The notes: generated by a model not told the origin, from the sequence alone. 64,000 nucleotides of DNA from JASLQO01 sp002327525 (GCA_030744435.1 JASLQO010000032.1:124001-188000); one strand, 5' to 3'; positions 17,661 through 26,371 are shown, numbered from the stretch's first letter. Translations and numbers: made by a program.

Positions 17661-17938
17661 AGACGAGGGCTCGTGGGCCGCTTGGTAAACAGGACAATTC
17701 GAGGATGTCTGACCCGTTTCAAGACGAGACGAAGTCCGCGGACCCTATCGACATCGGAGCGACATCGGAGCGTCATAGGGGCGACATAGCGGCAAGGGCT
17801 GCAACGCAGGATCGCAACGGGTCAAACATCCCCTGTTAAGCGTGCGCCACAGGCCCTGTGTTGTTGTTGCGGCCCTTGACAGGGTTTGGACATGACCTGT
17901 GGGACATGCTCAACTCGCCTTGTTCACCAAGCGAACCA
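17661..17938. other. Intergenic spacer with a short tandem repeat
   Basis: This 278-base convergent spacer holds a two-copy 11-base tandem repeat (GACATCGGAGC, 17750-17771) with a further partial copy nearby. A 44-codon frame from ATG 17705 to 17839 runs across the repeat but has no other support. No terminator with a U-tract was seen. Confidence 0.4.
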
Positions 17939-20116
17939 CTAGTTAGCCACCGCATGGCTGCTCGAGACGTTGGATGGCGCATCCGCGAGCGGCAGTTGCA
18001 CGACGATGGCCACGCCACTGCCGTCCGTCAGATTCATGGCCCGCACGAAACCCCCGTGGTACTCGGCGATGATGCGAACCACGTAGAGACCAAGCCCGAA
18101 ATGCAGGCGGTTCTGAGGCCCTCTATGACTCACCATGGAGTCGAAAAGGGATTTCTGTGCATCGATTGCGAAAACGGGGCCGCGATTCGCCACCGTGATC
18201 TGCAGGTAACTCCTGTGCGTGTTGAGCTGCACGGTGATGGGACTGTCCGCACGATGAAAATCGATGGCGTTGTCGATGATCTTGTCGAGCAACTGTTCGA
18301 TACGAAAATCCGAGACCATCGCGTACACCGGGTGTTGTGTCCCCCGGAACACGAACCCGACGTCGCTGTTCGCCTGTTGACAATTGGCGATGTAATTGGC
18401 CAGCAGTTGCTGAATGTCAACGACTTCCAGCTCTTCTGCTTCAAGCGCTTCTTCCAGGTTGGCGGCATCCGCCAGATTCTGCACGATGGATCCAATTCTG
18501 ATGACACCCCGTTTGGCGCTTTCCAGATACTTGCTGTCGCGTACCTCGGGGTTTTCCTCCGCGAGATTCTGCAGCGACGTGCTCAGTGTGTTGAGAGGGT
18601 TGTTGATCTCGTGGCGAAGCGTGCGCGGCATGTTTTCGAGAAACTGATTGTGTTGGTGCAGCTTAGAGAGCATGTTCGAGACGCTGCGAGCGAGGTCGCC
18701 GAGTTCATCACCGGCCTTGATCTCGTTGCGCAGCGTACTGGTGCGCAAACGGCCATGTTGGTCGATAGCCGCGCTCGCCTCCCGGCGTAGGTTGCGAATA
18801 CGCCAGGCGAGCCGACCGGCGAAACCCAGCAGGGCGATGAACACCGCGAACAGACTAACGATGGATAGCAGAATCACCTGCTCGAGCGCGGAGCGCTGGA
18901 ACGAAAGAATCTCGTCGATGTTCTGTTCCACCACGACGGTACCGATCACCTCGTCACGTGACACGATAGGATGGGCGGCCATGATGATCTCGAAAGTATC
19001 GCCAACGCTCCGGCGCAAGGCGATCGGATCTCCCGTAAGGGACGAGTCGATCGCCTGATCTGCCGTCGCGCCCGACTCCTCGGGACGGCTTCGGGGTGGA
19101 ACCCAGCTCTCTCCCGTGACCGCCTCGTGGATGTAAGGCCGCACCGTGTCGAACCATTCTCCCAGGGTGTCGACACTTTCCGTGGCGCCATTTTCCTCGT
19201 TCGCGATGAGGTGCGTCCCCGTCTCGGCCCTGACGCGTTTCTGCGCATCGATCACCAGTATGCGCGCGCCCGAGTAGCCAAGACCCTCGATGATGTTGCG
19301 CACTTGCGGTGAGCGCAGCACCACCAGATTGAAGCTCTCCTTCCCCGCAGTCGGCAAGGTCTGGACGTTGTGTATGATCTCCCGTGTTTGATCGTCATCC
19401 ACATCGACCACCGAGATTCCGAAATAGCGTCTGGAGCCGAGTGCGTCGAGCGGTAGCCGAAACTCCATGCTCCAACCCGTGTCGTTGGGTTCGATGTGAC
19501 CCTGAAAACGGTTGTCGGGGGTGCCGGCTGCCGCGAATTGCCACTCTGCATCCATCAGATAGGCAGTGACCACACCTATCTCCTGGAATACCAGGGAGAC
19601 ATTACCGTCCTCGCCGTCGGCTTGAATGAAAGACAGGCGCACGTGATCCGACCTGTCGAGGCGCAGGTATTCGGTGTTGCGAAACACGACGTCCGGATCC
19701 GTGACGTTCAGCCATACATAGAGCTGTCCGCCGCGTTCGCCCAGCAGCAGCTCGAAGCTCCCGTCGCCGCTCGCGTCTCCCGAATTGAACGAGAGTGCCT
19801 GACGCAGGCTGTCTTCATCGCCCCAGTCCTGCACGTCACCGTCCAGCCGCACGGCCGACTCGAGCGGCTGGGCGAAAAGCGATTCGAAGTCTTCACTGGC
19901 GACTGGCAGGTCGTTGAACAGATCGTCGCGTCCGTTGAACAGCGTGGATATGCCCTCGGCTGTGAGTAGCTGCGCGTGCGACTGACCCTGTATCAGCAGG
20001 CGTTCCATCTCGATGAGCTGCCGGTAGCTGAACAAGGGTATGAGCAGTAGTGTCACGCCGAGCAGCATCAGCTTGGTGCCGATACGGGGACCACGTATGT
20101 TACTGAACCAGCTCAT
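17939..20116 (-). CDS. pdsS: Sensor histidine kinase, resembling the proteobacterial dedicated sortase system kinase
   Basis: A 725-residue membrane kinase. A helix near the N-terminus (KLMLLGVTLLLIPLFSY) is followed by a large external sensor (about 60-380) with AVRLDGDVQDWGDE, a start typical of CBM9-like domains, then a second helix (about 405-430, VILLSIVSLFAVFIALLGFA), HAMP, a HisKA box LRHEINNPLNTLSTSLQNL (His about 503) and an ATPase domain with LLDKIIDNAIDFH and FGLGLYVVRIIAEYHGG. Architecture, size and the adjacent OmpR-type regulator match the kinase of the proteobacterial dedicated sortase two-component system. No sortase or its target is nearby, so the named role is inferred by resemblance only. 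Confidence 0.75.
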   Translation of the reverse strand: MSWFSNIRGPRIGTKLMLLGVTLLLIPLFSYRQLIEMERLLIQGQSHAQLLTAEGISTLFNGRDDLFNDLPVASEDFESLFAQPLESAVRLDGDVQDWGDEDSLRQALSFNSGDASGDGSFELLLGERGGQLYVWLNVTDPDVVFRNTEYLRLDRSDHVRLSFIQADGEDGNVSLVFQEIGVVTAYLMDAEWQFAAAGTPDNRFQGHIEPNDTGWSMEFRLPLDALGSRRYFGISVVDVDDDQTREIIHNVQTLPTAGKESFNLVVLRSPQVRNIIEGLGYSGARILVIDAQKRVRAETGTHLIANEENGATESVDTLGEWFDTVRPYIHEAVTGESWVPPRSRPEESGATADQAIDSSLTGDPIALRRSVGDTFEIIMAAHPIVSRDEVIGTVVVEQNIDEILSFQRSALEQVILLSIVSLFAVFIALLGFAGRLAWRIRNLRREASAAIDQHGRLRTSTLRNEIKAGDELGDLARSVSNMLSKLHQHNQFLENMPRTLRHEINNPLNTLSTSLQNLAEENPEVRDSKYLESAKRGVIRIGSIVQNLADAANLEEALEAEELEVVDIQQLLANYIANCQQANSDVGFVFRGTQHPVYAMVSDFRIEQLLDKIIDNAIDFHRADSPITVQLNTHRSYLQITVANRGPVFAIDAQKSLFDSMVSHRGPQNRLHFGLGLYVVRIIAEYHGGFVRAMNLTDGSGVAIVVQLPLADAPSNVSSSHAVAN

Positions 20117-20152
20117 AAACCCATTGTCCCACCATCCATCACGGGCAGGCCT

Positions 20153-20851
20153 CTACTCCGACCAGCGATAGCCGAACCCGTACTCACTCTTGATGCACGC
20201 AAATTCGCCGTCCACTTTTTCGAACTTCTTGCGGATATTGCGCATGTGTGTATTTATCGTGTTGTTAGTGACCAGGCTCTGCATCGTCGCGTTCATGAGC
20301 GTCTCATAGCTCACCGCATGACCGGGCATGCGTACCAGCTTGGCCAGCATACGGAACTCTGTGCCCGACAGGTCGATACGCTCGCCCTTCCACGAGGCGA
20401 GCAGAGCCTCCTGATCAAGGGTCAGCTCGCCGATGTGCCTGGCCGTGGGGCTTTCCTCCTCGGGATTTTCGGAACGCACCTCGTTGATGCGGAGTAGCGA
20501 CGAGATGCGCTCGGCCAGATAATCGAGGGAGATTGGCTTCGGCAGGTAATCCCAGGCCCCGAGTCTGAGCCCGGAGATCTTGTCGATTTCGTTGATACGC
20601 TCTGTCAGAAAGATCACGGGCAGCGATGGAGATTTGGTCAGTAGTTCCCGGCACAGTTGAAATCCGGCGTCCACCTCGTCACCGAGGATTATGTCGAGGA
20701 TGACGAGATCGGGCATTTGACCCTCGATACCCTCCATTGCCTCTTCCCGGCTGCCATAGGCGGCCACGTCGTAGCCCTTCATGGTGATGGCGTCGCGGTA
20801 GTTGGCGCGCTGATCGGGATCATCCTCGACGATGGCGATGTGCTTGGCCAT
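20153..20851 (-). CDS. pdsR: OmpR-type response regulator, resembling the dedicated sortase system regulator
   Basis: The 232-residue protein has an N-terminal receiver (acidic VEDDPDQR, phospho-acceptor Asp53 in VILDIILGDE, Thr/Ser-type FLTERIN, Lys in YLPKPIS) and a C-terminal winged helix that ends with NTINTHMRNIRKKFEK ... EYGFGYRWS. The insertion of GDEVDAGFQLCREL after the acceptor Asp and the C-terminal sequence are like the regulators of the proteobacterial dedicated sortase system. It lies 36 bases upstream of the kinase gene in one operon and probably controls transcription in response to it. The regulated genes are not identifiable here. Confidence 0.8.
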   Translation of the reverse strand: MAKHIAIVEDDPDQRANYRDAITMKGYDVAAYGSREEAMEGIEGQMPDLVILDIILGDEVDAGFQLCRELLTKSPSLPVIFLTERINEIDKISGLRLGAWDYLPKPISLDYLAERISSLLRINEVRSENPEEESPTARHIGELTLDQEALLASWKGERIDLSGTEFRMLAKLVRMPGHAVSYETLMNATMQSLVTNNTINTHMRNIRKKFEKVDGEFACIKSEYGFGYRWSE

Positions 20852-21054
20852 GGCTCAGTCCTGCTGTGACCTGCGGATTCTAGCCTTGATTGGACCATAA
20901 TTCCCGAAATCAGACAGTGTTTTGGTGCGTTCGTAGACAGACATGACGCACGCCGTGCGGCCGCAGTTCTCCAGCATTCCTCCATCATTTCTCACCACTG
21001 GTTTGCCGGATTGGTTGTTTCAATGTCGCCACGGATCACCAAACGAGAAACCGC

Positions 21055-21231
21055 ATGTCCGCCAATCCCAAGCTTCGGGAATTCTTCGTCCCCTTCAGTG
21101 AGGCCATGGTCGCCGAAACGGGTTTCGACATGGGGCCTCTAGTGCCGTTTAAGCTCGAATACGATTGCGTCCACACGGTTATTAGCGAGAGCGGCAGCGA
21201 GCCGGAGATCGCCCTGACAGACCTTGAATGA
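21055..21231 (+). CDS. Possible small protein (58 residues)
   Basis: An ATG at 21055 opens a 58-codon frame (MSANPKLREFFVPFSEAMVA ... ALTDLE) in the otherwise empty 494-base interval between the response regulator and pnuC. Composition is protein-like and acidic, with no membrane helix or cysteine pair. The ribosome site is weak (CGAGAAA). Not recognised; it could be a real small gene or the remnant of a larger one. The rest of the interval shows nothing definite. Confidence 0.35.
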   Translation: MSANPKLREFFVPFSEAMVAETGFDMGPLVPFKLEYDCVHTVISESGSEPEIALTDLE

Positions 21232-21345
21232 GCGCGCCGTGAGGCGGGGCGCTTCGGACTGAATCCATCTGTGTGGCGGCGGTTGCACTGACCGACGTGA
21301 CACGGCAGTCTGAGTGTTTCTCACGACACCTGACCCCGCCCCGGC

Positions 21346-21972
21346 ATGGACATCGCTTCCTTCCTCAGCACGCTAGAAGATGCGGCTCGCAGCATGGACT
21401 GGCTCTCGTTCGTCGGACTCACGTCTGGCTTGCTGTGCGTCTGGCTGCTGATCCGGGAGAATATCTGGACCTTTCCCATCGGTCTGCTGTACGCGGTGGT
21501 ATCCGTGGTCGTGATGCTGAATGCTCGCCTGTACGCGGATACGCTCCTGAACGTCTACTACGTCGTGATGAATGCCTACGGGTGGTATTTCTGGCTGTAT
21601 CGGGGCGAGCGCAGTACCGACGACGAATTACTGATAACGCACATGCCCAGGCACCTCACCGCGACAATCGGTTCCCTGGTGGTGCTCGGCACTCTAGTGA
21701 TGGGCTGGTGGTTCGATACTCGCACGGATGCCGATCTCGCCTATTGGGACAGCGCCACCACGACCATGAGTTTCGCGGCGATGTGGATGAGCGCACGCAA
21801 GTACATCGAAAACTGGGTCGTATGGCTGGTGGTCGATGCCATCGCGACGGTCATGTATTTCTACAAAAACATACCGTTCTATGGTTTGTTGTACGGTATC
21901 TACCTGGCTATGGCTTTCTGGGGGTGGCGCGCATGGCGCAAGAGCATGAGTCCGGTTTCTGCGTCTGCCTGA
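21346..21972 (+). CDS. pnuC: Nicotinamide riboside transporter PnuC
   Basis: A 208-residue polytopic membrane protein with PnuC features: the ENIWTFPIGLLYAVV segment, the NVYYVVMNAYGWYFWLYRG helix and the C-terminal repeat of WVVWLVVDAIATVMYFYK ... YLAMAFWGWRAW. PnuC moves nicotinamide riboside by facilitated diffusion, trapped by phosphorylation inside. Its 3' end overlaps the start of a NadR-like kinase gene by 40 bases, which fits that pairing exactly. Start ATG 21346 is used; the N-terminus before the first helix is about 25 residues. Confidence 0.92.
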   Translation: MDIASFLSTLEDAARSMDWLSFVGLTSGLLCVWLLIRENIWTFPIGLLYAVVSVVVMLNARLYADTLLNVYYVVMNAYGWYFWLYRGERSTDDELLITHMPRHLTATIGSLVVLGTLVMGWWFDTRTDADLAYWDSATTTMSFAAMWMSARKYIENWVVWLVVDAIATVMYFYKNIPFYGLLYGIYLAMAFWGWRAWRKSMSPVSASA

Positions 21973-22469
21973 CTGGCGCGGAGAGCTCCGGAAAGACGAC
22001 TTTGGCGTCGGATCTCGCGCATCGCCTGCGCGTTCCATTGGTCGAAGAGACCGCTAGAACCTATCTGAGCGGACGCTCTTCCTACACCTGCGCAGATCTG
22101 CTGGACATCGCGCGGGCGCAGGAACGTGCTGAACGTCTGGCACTCGCGAAAGGCTCTGCGCTCATTGTTTCCGATACAGACACCGTCGTGATCGCCATCT
22201 GGTGGCGTGAGAAGTACGGGGTGCTTCCTGCGGAAATCGAATCGATGCTGTCACGTCGAACTCGACGCGGTTACCTGCTCACCGTACCGGACATGCCCTG
22301 GGACGCAGACCCCCTGCGAGAACATCCGCACGAGCGCCAGCGCCTGCATCGTTCCTATCTTCGGTGGCTGCGAGCAGATCGCTACCCCCACCGGGTGCTG
22401 GAGGGGCCCCCTGAACAACGGCTGCGGGATGCACTGCGTCAAGTGACTCGCTGGCAGAGGGCGGAATAG
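21933..22469 (+). CDS. NadR-type ribosylnicotinamide kinase (stand-alone kinase domain)
   Basis: The 178-residue product starts at ATG 21933 inside the end of pnuC and has a P-loop (CLTGAESSGKTTLA, residues about 12-25), the YLSGR/LVEETARTYL segment and IVSDTDTVVIAIWW, as in the kinase domain of NadR. It lacks the NMN adenylyltransferase and DNA-binding domains of the full enterobacterial NadR. It would phosphorylate nicotinamide riboside to NMN as it enters through PnuC. The 3' end overlaps the convergent phosphotransferase gene by 31 bases. Confidence 0.85.
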   Translation: MAQEHESGFCVCLTGAESSGKTTLASDLAHRLRVPLVEETARTYLSGRSSYTCADLLDIARAQERAERLALAKGSALIVSDTDTVVIAIWWREKYGVLPAEIESMLSRRTRRGYLLTVPDMPWDADPLREHPHERQRLHRSYLRWLRADRYPHRVLEGPPEQRLRDALRQVTRWQRAE

Positions 22470-23269
22470 GCCAGATCGGCCCGCTCGACGATCTCCTCAC
22501 GCTGGTTGCCCCGCTGCAACTGTGCCACCGCCCAGCCGTACTCCCGAAGCCAGAAGGCCTCGATGCAGTCCGAGAGCCGCGCGGCTTGCGGAGACGCACC
22601 GATATAGGCGGCCGCGCAAGCCTGCGCGTAATCCTCATCAAGCCCAGAACCCAGCACCAGCGAAACCATGTCGAACAGCGGGTCGTTCATAGCCGCGAAC
22701 TCCCAGTCGAGCACCGTCCAGGTCTGCTCGTCGCCTACGATGATATTCCAAGGGTTGAGATCGTTGTGGCAGGGTCGCGCGCCCACCGGGCGCCACGGAC
22801 GCGAGGCCAGATCGACAATCCACTGCGGGGTCTCGATGCCCTCCAGGTAGGTGCGGACGAGGGCAAGGGGATCGTAGTTTCTGGTGAAATCGGGCAGACG
22901 CTCGTGAAACTCGAGCAACTGCCGCGCCAGCTGAGCAGCCGGAAGTGCCCGTTCCTCTGCCATCAAGTTGCCTTCCACCCAGCGCGTCACCATCGCTCCG
23001 TCGCTTGTATCGTATGCGCACACCGCGGGCGGAAGCCCTTCGGGCAGATCCCGCAACACTCGCGACTCCAGTGCTCGATCCACAAAAGGCTGGGTGTACG
23101 AGGGGATACGTACGACATAAGGCAGACCATCGTGCATGAAACGATAGTTGGCGTTGCTGTACCCGTCGACGAGGTACTCAAAGCCCGTTAACTGAGACTC
23201 ACGCCACTCGGGTATGAGTGCGCAGACTCGGTGCGCCAGCGCTCGCGCGGTTGCTTCGTCGGGCGTCAT
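22439..23269 (-). CDS. Phosphotransferase, choline/ethanolamine kinase-like (APH fold)
   Basis: A 276-residue APH-fold kinase starting at ATG 23269 (MTPDEATARAL). The N-lobe contains LVDGYSNANYRF, the nucleotide loop, and the C-lobe the catalytic HNDLNPWNII (about residues 191-200) and metal-binding LDWEFAAMNDPLFD. These motifs match choline/ethanolamine and related small-molecule kinases. The substrate is not determined; choline, thiamine and aminoglycosides are all family possibilities. It is divergent from the VWA-protein gene (about 65 bases) and convergent, with overlap, on the NadR-like kinase. Confidence 0.82.
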   Translation of the reverse strand: MTPDEATARALAHRVCALIPEWRESQLTGFEYLVDGYSNANYRFMHDGLPYVVRIPSYTQPFVDRALESRVLRDLPEGLPPAVCAYDTSDGAMVTRWVEGNLMAEERALPAAQLARQLLEFHERLPDFTRNYDPLALVRTYLEGIETPQWIVDLASRPWRPVGARPCHNDLNPWNIIVGDEQTWTVLDWEFAAMNDPLFDMVSLVLGSGLDEDYAQACAAAYIGASPQAARLSDCIEAFWLREYGWAVAQLQRGNQREEIVERADLAYSALCQRVT

Positions 23270-23333
23270 GACCCGACTGTCGGCGTGCGCCACGCCGATG
23301 TCAATGCAATCGCTACGTGTATGATGCCGCCTC

Positions 23334-24674
23334 ATGGATGTCACTTTCGCTAGATTCGTGGCGGCACTCAGGCACGCCGATGTTGCCGTGTCACCGGCTG
23401 AAACCCTGGATGCTTTCCAGGTATTGTCCACGATCGGTGTGTCAGATCCCCGCTTGCTGCACGACGCCCTGAGTCTGGCACTTGCCAAGACTGCACATGA
23501 AAAGGCGCTGTTCAGTGACTGCTTCGAGCGTTTCTTCCATCAGCTCGCGTTTCAGGAAGCACCGCGGCGCACGATGATCCGTTCGGTGTCCGCTGCCGGT
23601 GTCATCGCGAGCATCGAGCGAGTGACCGGTGAGGACATCCAGAAACTGGTTACGTCGTTGCTGGACGGCGAGCGCGATCACCTGTCCATGCGGGTGCAGG
23701 AACTGGCACAGGATGCGGGCGTGTTTTCCATGCGCACACTGCGCGACAAGAATCACGTCGTACGCCACATCGTCACCGCGCTGCATATCGATACGCTACG
23801 CGAACTGGCCCGGGTAGCAGACCCCCATCGCGATGTGCTCAACTACCTCCATCACTACGTCATGGGTCAGATTCGCCACTATGTCGATGAGCAATACCGC
23901 TTGGTCGTGGATGCATCTGGCCGTAAGGCACTGCTCGACGCCGCACTGAAGAGCCATCTCGCACAGATATCTCCCGAGTACTACGCGGAAGTGGAGAGCG
24001 TGGTACGCAATCTGGCAGAGCGGCTCTCGCAGCAACACCGGCGCCGGCGTAAACGCGCGCAGCGCGGCATGCTGGATGTACGCCAGATGTTGCGCGACAA
24101 CGTCGCCTACAACGGCAATTTGTTTCGCCTGCGCTGGCGGCAACGAAAACTAGAACGCTCCCGTGTATTTGTTTTGTGCGATGTAAGCGGATCGGTTAGC
24201 CGCATCGCCCGCTTTCTGCTGCTGTTCCTGCATGAGTTGAGCGATGTGCTACCCAACGTCCGCACTTTCGCGTTTTCGAATTCGCTCGGAGAGATCACTG
24301 AATTCTTCGAACGCCACGATCACGAGCGAGCTATCGAGGAAGTACTACTGAGATGGGGCCACGGTACGACCGATTACGGGCGTGCGCTTCTCGACTTTCG
24401 TGAACGGGTTGCGCATCAACTCAATCACCGTTCTACTATCATCGTACTAGGGGATGCGCGCTCCAACTTCTTCGATCCCCGCTCGGATGTGCTGCGCGAT
24501 GTCTCGGGCCGTGTGAAGCAGGTATTCTGGCTCAATCCCGAACGGCGAGACACCTGGGGCGAGGGCGATTCAGAAATGCCGCGCTACGCGCCACATTGCC
24601 TCAGGGTGGAGCGCTGCTCTCATCTGCAGGATCTCAATCGATTTGCGGACACGCTGCTGAACGCGACCCGCTGA
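23334..24674 (+). CDS. VWA-domain protein, CoxE-like
   Basis: The 446-residue product has a C-terminal von Willebrand A domain with MIDAS motif VLCDVSGSVSR (about residue 282), a Thr in the segment GHGTTDYGRAL, and an Asp in IIVLGDARSNFF. The N-terminal 200 residues are helical, as in CoxE-like proteins that work with MoxR AAA+ ATPases as metal-insertion or remodelling chaperones. No MoxR gene lies next to it in this window, which is unusual for such a pair. Cytoplasmic; no signal peptide. Partner and target are unknown. Confidence 0.85.
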   Translation: MDVTFARFVAALRHADVAVSPAETLDAFQVLSTIGVSDPRLLHDALSLALAKTAHEKALFSDCFERFFHQLAFQEAPRRTMIRSVSAAGVIASIERVTGEDIQKLVTSLLDGERDHLSMRVQELAQDAGVFSMRTLRDKNHVVRHIVTALHIDTLRELARVADPHRDVLNYLHHYVMGQIRHYVDEQYRLVVDASGRKALLDAALKSHLAQISPEYYAEVESVVRNLAERLSQQHRRRRKRAQRGMLDVRQMLRDNVAYNGNLFRLRWRQRKLERSRVFVLCDVSGSVSRIARFLLLFLHELSDVLPNVRTFAFSNSLGEITEFFERHDHERAIEEVLLRWGHGTTDYGRALLDFRERVAHQLNHRSTIIVLGDARSNFFDPRSDVLRDVSGRVKQVFWLNPERRDTWGEGDSEMPRYAPHCLRVERCSHLQDLNRFADTLLNATR

Positions 24675-24688
24675 GACGCGGTGGCTCC

Positions 24689-25444
24689 CTAGTTGATTCC
24701 GACAACGAACGACAGCGTAGGACCGATTTCCCGGTGCACGACGAGATCGGCGATGTCGTCCAGTGGCGTCTCCTCGCGGTTGACGATTGCGAGCTTCGCA
24801 CCGAGTCGCTTCGCGTACTCGGGAAAACCGGCGGCCGGGTAGACCACCAGCGACGAACCAGCGACGATCATCAGGTCGCACGACTCCGTCATGATCTGCG
24901 CGCGCGCCATCTCCTTTTCGGGCATCGACTGACCGAAGGAGATGGTGGCGGACTTGATTACACCGCCGCAGCGGCTGCAGGGTTCGATGCGTTCGTGCGT
25001 GGCGAACTGAGCCTCCAGATCCGCCAGTTCGTAGCGGGTCTCACAGGACATGCACTTTGCGAAGCTGGCATTACCATGCAATTGCACCACCTGATTGTCC
25101 GCGACTCCGGAATCCTGGTGCAGATTGTCTACGTTCTGCGTTATCACGCCGATACAACGACCTCTCGAGACGAGTTCCGAGATTGCCAGGTGTCCCATGT
25201 TGGGGACGGTGTTTTCCAGCATACGTTCGCCGCTGAACCGTCGCCGCCAGGATTCCTGACGGACCTCGTCGGACGCCATGAATTCCTGGAACACAATGGG
25301 CTTCATCTTCGTCCACAGACCCGTGCCCGGGCTGCGAAAGTCTGGGATTCCAGATTCCGTGCTGATACCCGCGCCGGTGAAGAAGGCTATGCGTTGCGAC
25401 TGGTCGATGAGTTGGACGAGCGCGTCCAGATCCGCGTCTGACAT
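24689..25444 (-). CDS. Sir2-family NAD-dependent protein deacylase
   Basis: The 251-residue protein carries the sirtuin NAD site FFTGAGISTESGIPDFRS (about 21-38), ITQNVDNLHQDSG, the catalytic His in VVQLHGNAS, and a four-cysteine zinc site (CMSC and CSRC). It removes acyl groups from lysine, producing nicotinamide and O-acyl-ADP-ribose. ATG at 25444 is the natural start although the frame extends upstream. Presence near pnuC/NadR-like salvage genes is consistent with NAD turnover but they are not in one operon. Confidence 0.93.
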   Translation of the reverse strand: MSDADLDALVQLIDQSQRIAFFTGAGISTESGIPDFRSPGTGLWTKMKPIVFQEFMASDEVRQESWRRRFSGERMLENTVPNMGHLAISELVSRGRCIGVITQNVDNLHQDSGVADNQVVQLHGNASFAKCMSCETRYELADLEAQFATHERIEPCSRCGGVIKSATISFGQSMPEKEMARAQIMTESCDLMIVAGSSLVVYPAAGFPEYAKRLGAKLAIVNREETPLDDIADLVVHREIGPTLSFVVGIN

Positions 25445-25574
25445 GGTGACTCCTGATCGGGCGCGGCGTCGCCCGAGACAAATCGCTGCCGCGCGTGATT
25501 CATGAGACGTGCTTTGCCGGAAGCTGTCAACTATGCTGGTCGGCCCCGTCTGAGGTGGCCCTGGGGTTACGAGC

Positions 25575-26174
25575 ATGCACAGACTCGAGTTCTTTTTCGA
25601 TTGTTCCAGCCCCTGGACGTATCTGGCTTTCGAAGCGCTCCAGCCGCTCGCGCAACTCGAACAGGTGCACACGGTCTGGAAGCCGATCCTCGTCGGCGGC
25701 GTATTCAACAGCGTCAATCCCAGCGTGTACGAGAACCGTGCCAATCCGGTGCCTGCGAAGGCCAGGTACTATCAAAAAGACCTCGCCGACTGGGCCCGAC
25801 ATCAGGGCCTTGAGATAGGCCAACCGCCAGTGTTTCCCGTAAACAGCGTCAAGATAATGCGCGGCGCGTTCGTGGCCATGGAACAGGGCCTGCTGGTGCC
25901 ATATGCCCGCCGTGCTTTCCGGCGCTACTGGAGCGAACTTGCTGACATTTCCCAGGATGAGGAGGTGATCGGGATTGCCCGCGACGCCGGGCTGGATGGT
26001 GAGGCGCTGCTGCGCGCCACCCGAGATCAGCGCTACAAGGATCAGTTGAGAGACAACACGGACGAATTGATCAGGCGGGATGGATTCGGTTCACCCACGA
26101 TGTTCGTCGATGGGGACGACATGTATTTCGGGAATGACCGGCTCACGCTGGTGGCGCAAGCACTCGGGGTGTGA
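25575..26174 (+). CDS. DsbA-family protein, 2-hydroxychromene-2-carboxylate isomerase type
   Basis: A 199-residue thioredoxin-fold protein whose N-terminal active-site segment is FFFDCSSPWTYLAFE, with Ser-Pro in place of a C-x-x-C pair, as in HCCA isomerase/kappa-class GST proteins. The cis-Pro region GSPTMFVDGDDMYFGNDRL is present near the C-terminus. These enzymes isomerise aromatic degradation intermediates using glutathione. The true substrate here is unknown, and there are no naphthalene-degradation genes nearby. Monocistronic, divergent from the sirtuin gene. Confidence 0.86.
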   Translation: MHRLEFFFDCSSPWTYLAFEALQPLAQLEQVHTVWKPILVGGVFNSVNPSVYENRANPVPAKARYYQKDLADWARHQGLEIGQPPVFPVNSVKIMRGAFVAMEQGLLVPYARRAFRRYWSELADISQDEEVIGIARDAGLDGEALLRATRDQRYKDQLRDNTDELIRRDGFGSPTMFVDGDDMYFGNDRLTLVAQALGV

Positions 26175-26206
26175 CCGAGACGGCAACGCCAGGGTGTGAT
26201 AGCGCG

Positions 26207-26371
26207 TTATTTTTCGAGTTTCTCAAGCCAATCACAGCGTTTCTTGCTGCCGTCTTCATTCATGAACGGCAGGTTGACGCTACCGCGTGGTCGTCGCACG
26301 TAGGTCCGCGCGTTCTGCCGGGAGCGTACTGTGTGCTGCGTCTTCGCTGTTTGCTTTTCTGATATCGACAT
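26207..26371 (-). CDS. Small basic protein (54 residues)
   Basis: Reading leftward from ATG 26371, a 54-residue frame encodes MSISEKQTAKTQHTVRSRQN, then ARTYVRRPRGSVNLPF and MNEDGSKKRCDWLEKLEK. It is strongly basic (many Arg/Lys in the first 35 residues) with an acidic/aromatic tail. A GAAAG ribosome-like site precedes it. Not recognised. Its balanced composition, termination just past the stop of the convergent gene and otherwise empty interval favour a real small gene, perhaps RNA- or DNA-binding. Function is not assigned. Confidence 0.5.
   Translation of the reverse strand: MSISEKQTAKTQHTVRSRQNARTYVRRPRGSVNLPFMNEDGSKKRCDWLEKLEK

Noticed and set aside
17705..17839. 44-codon frame MSDPFQDETK... 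as a small gene
   Set aside because: It runs across an 11-base tandem repeat and has no composition or ribosome-site support beyond GAGG; not reported as a gene.
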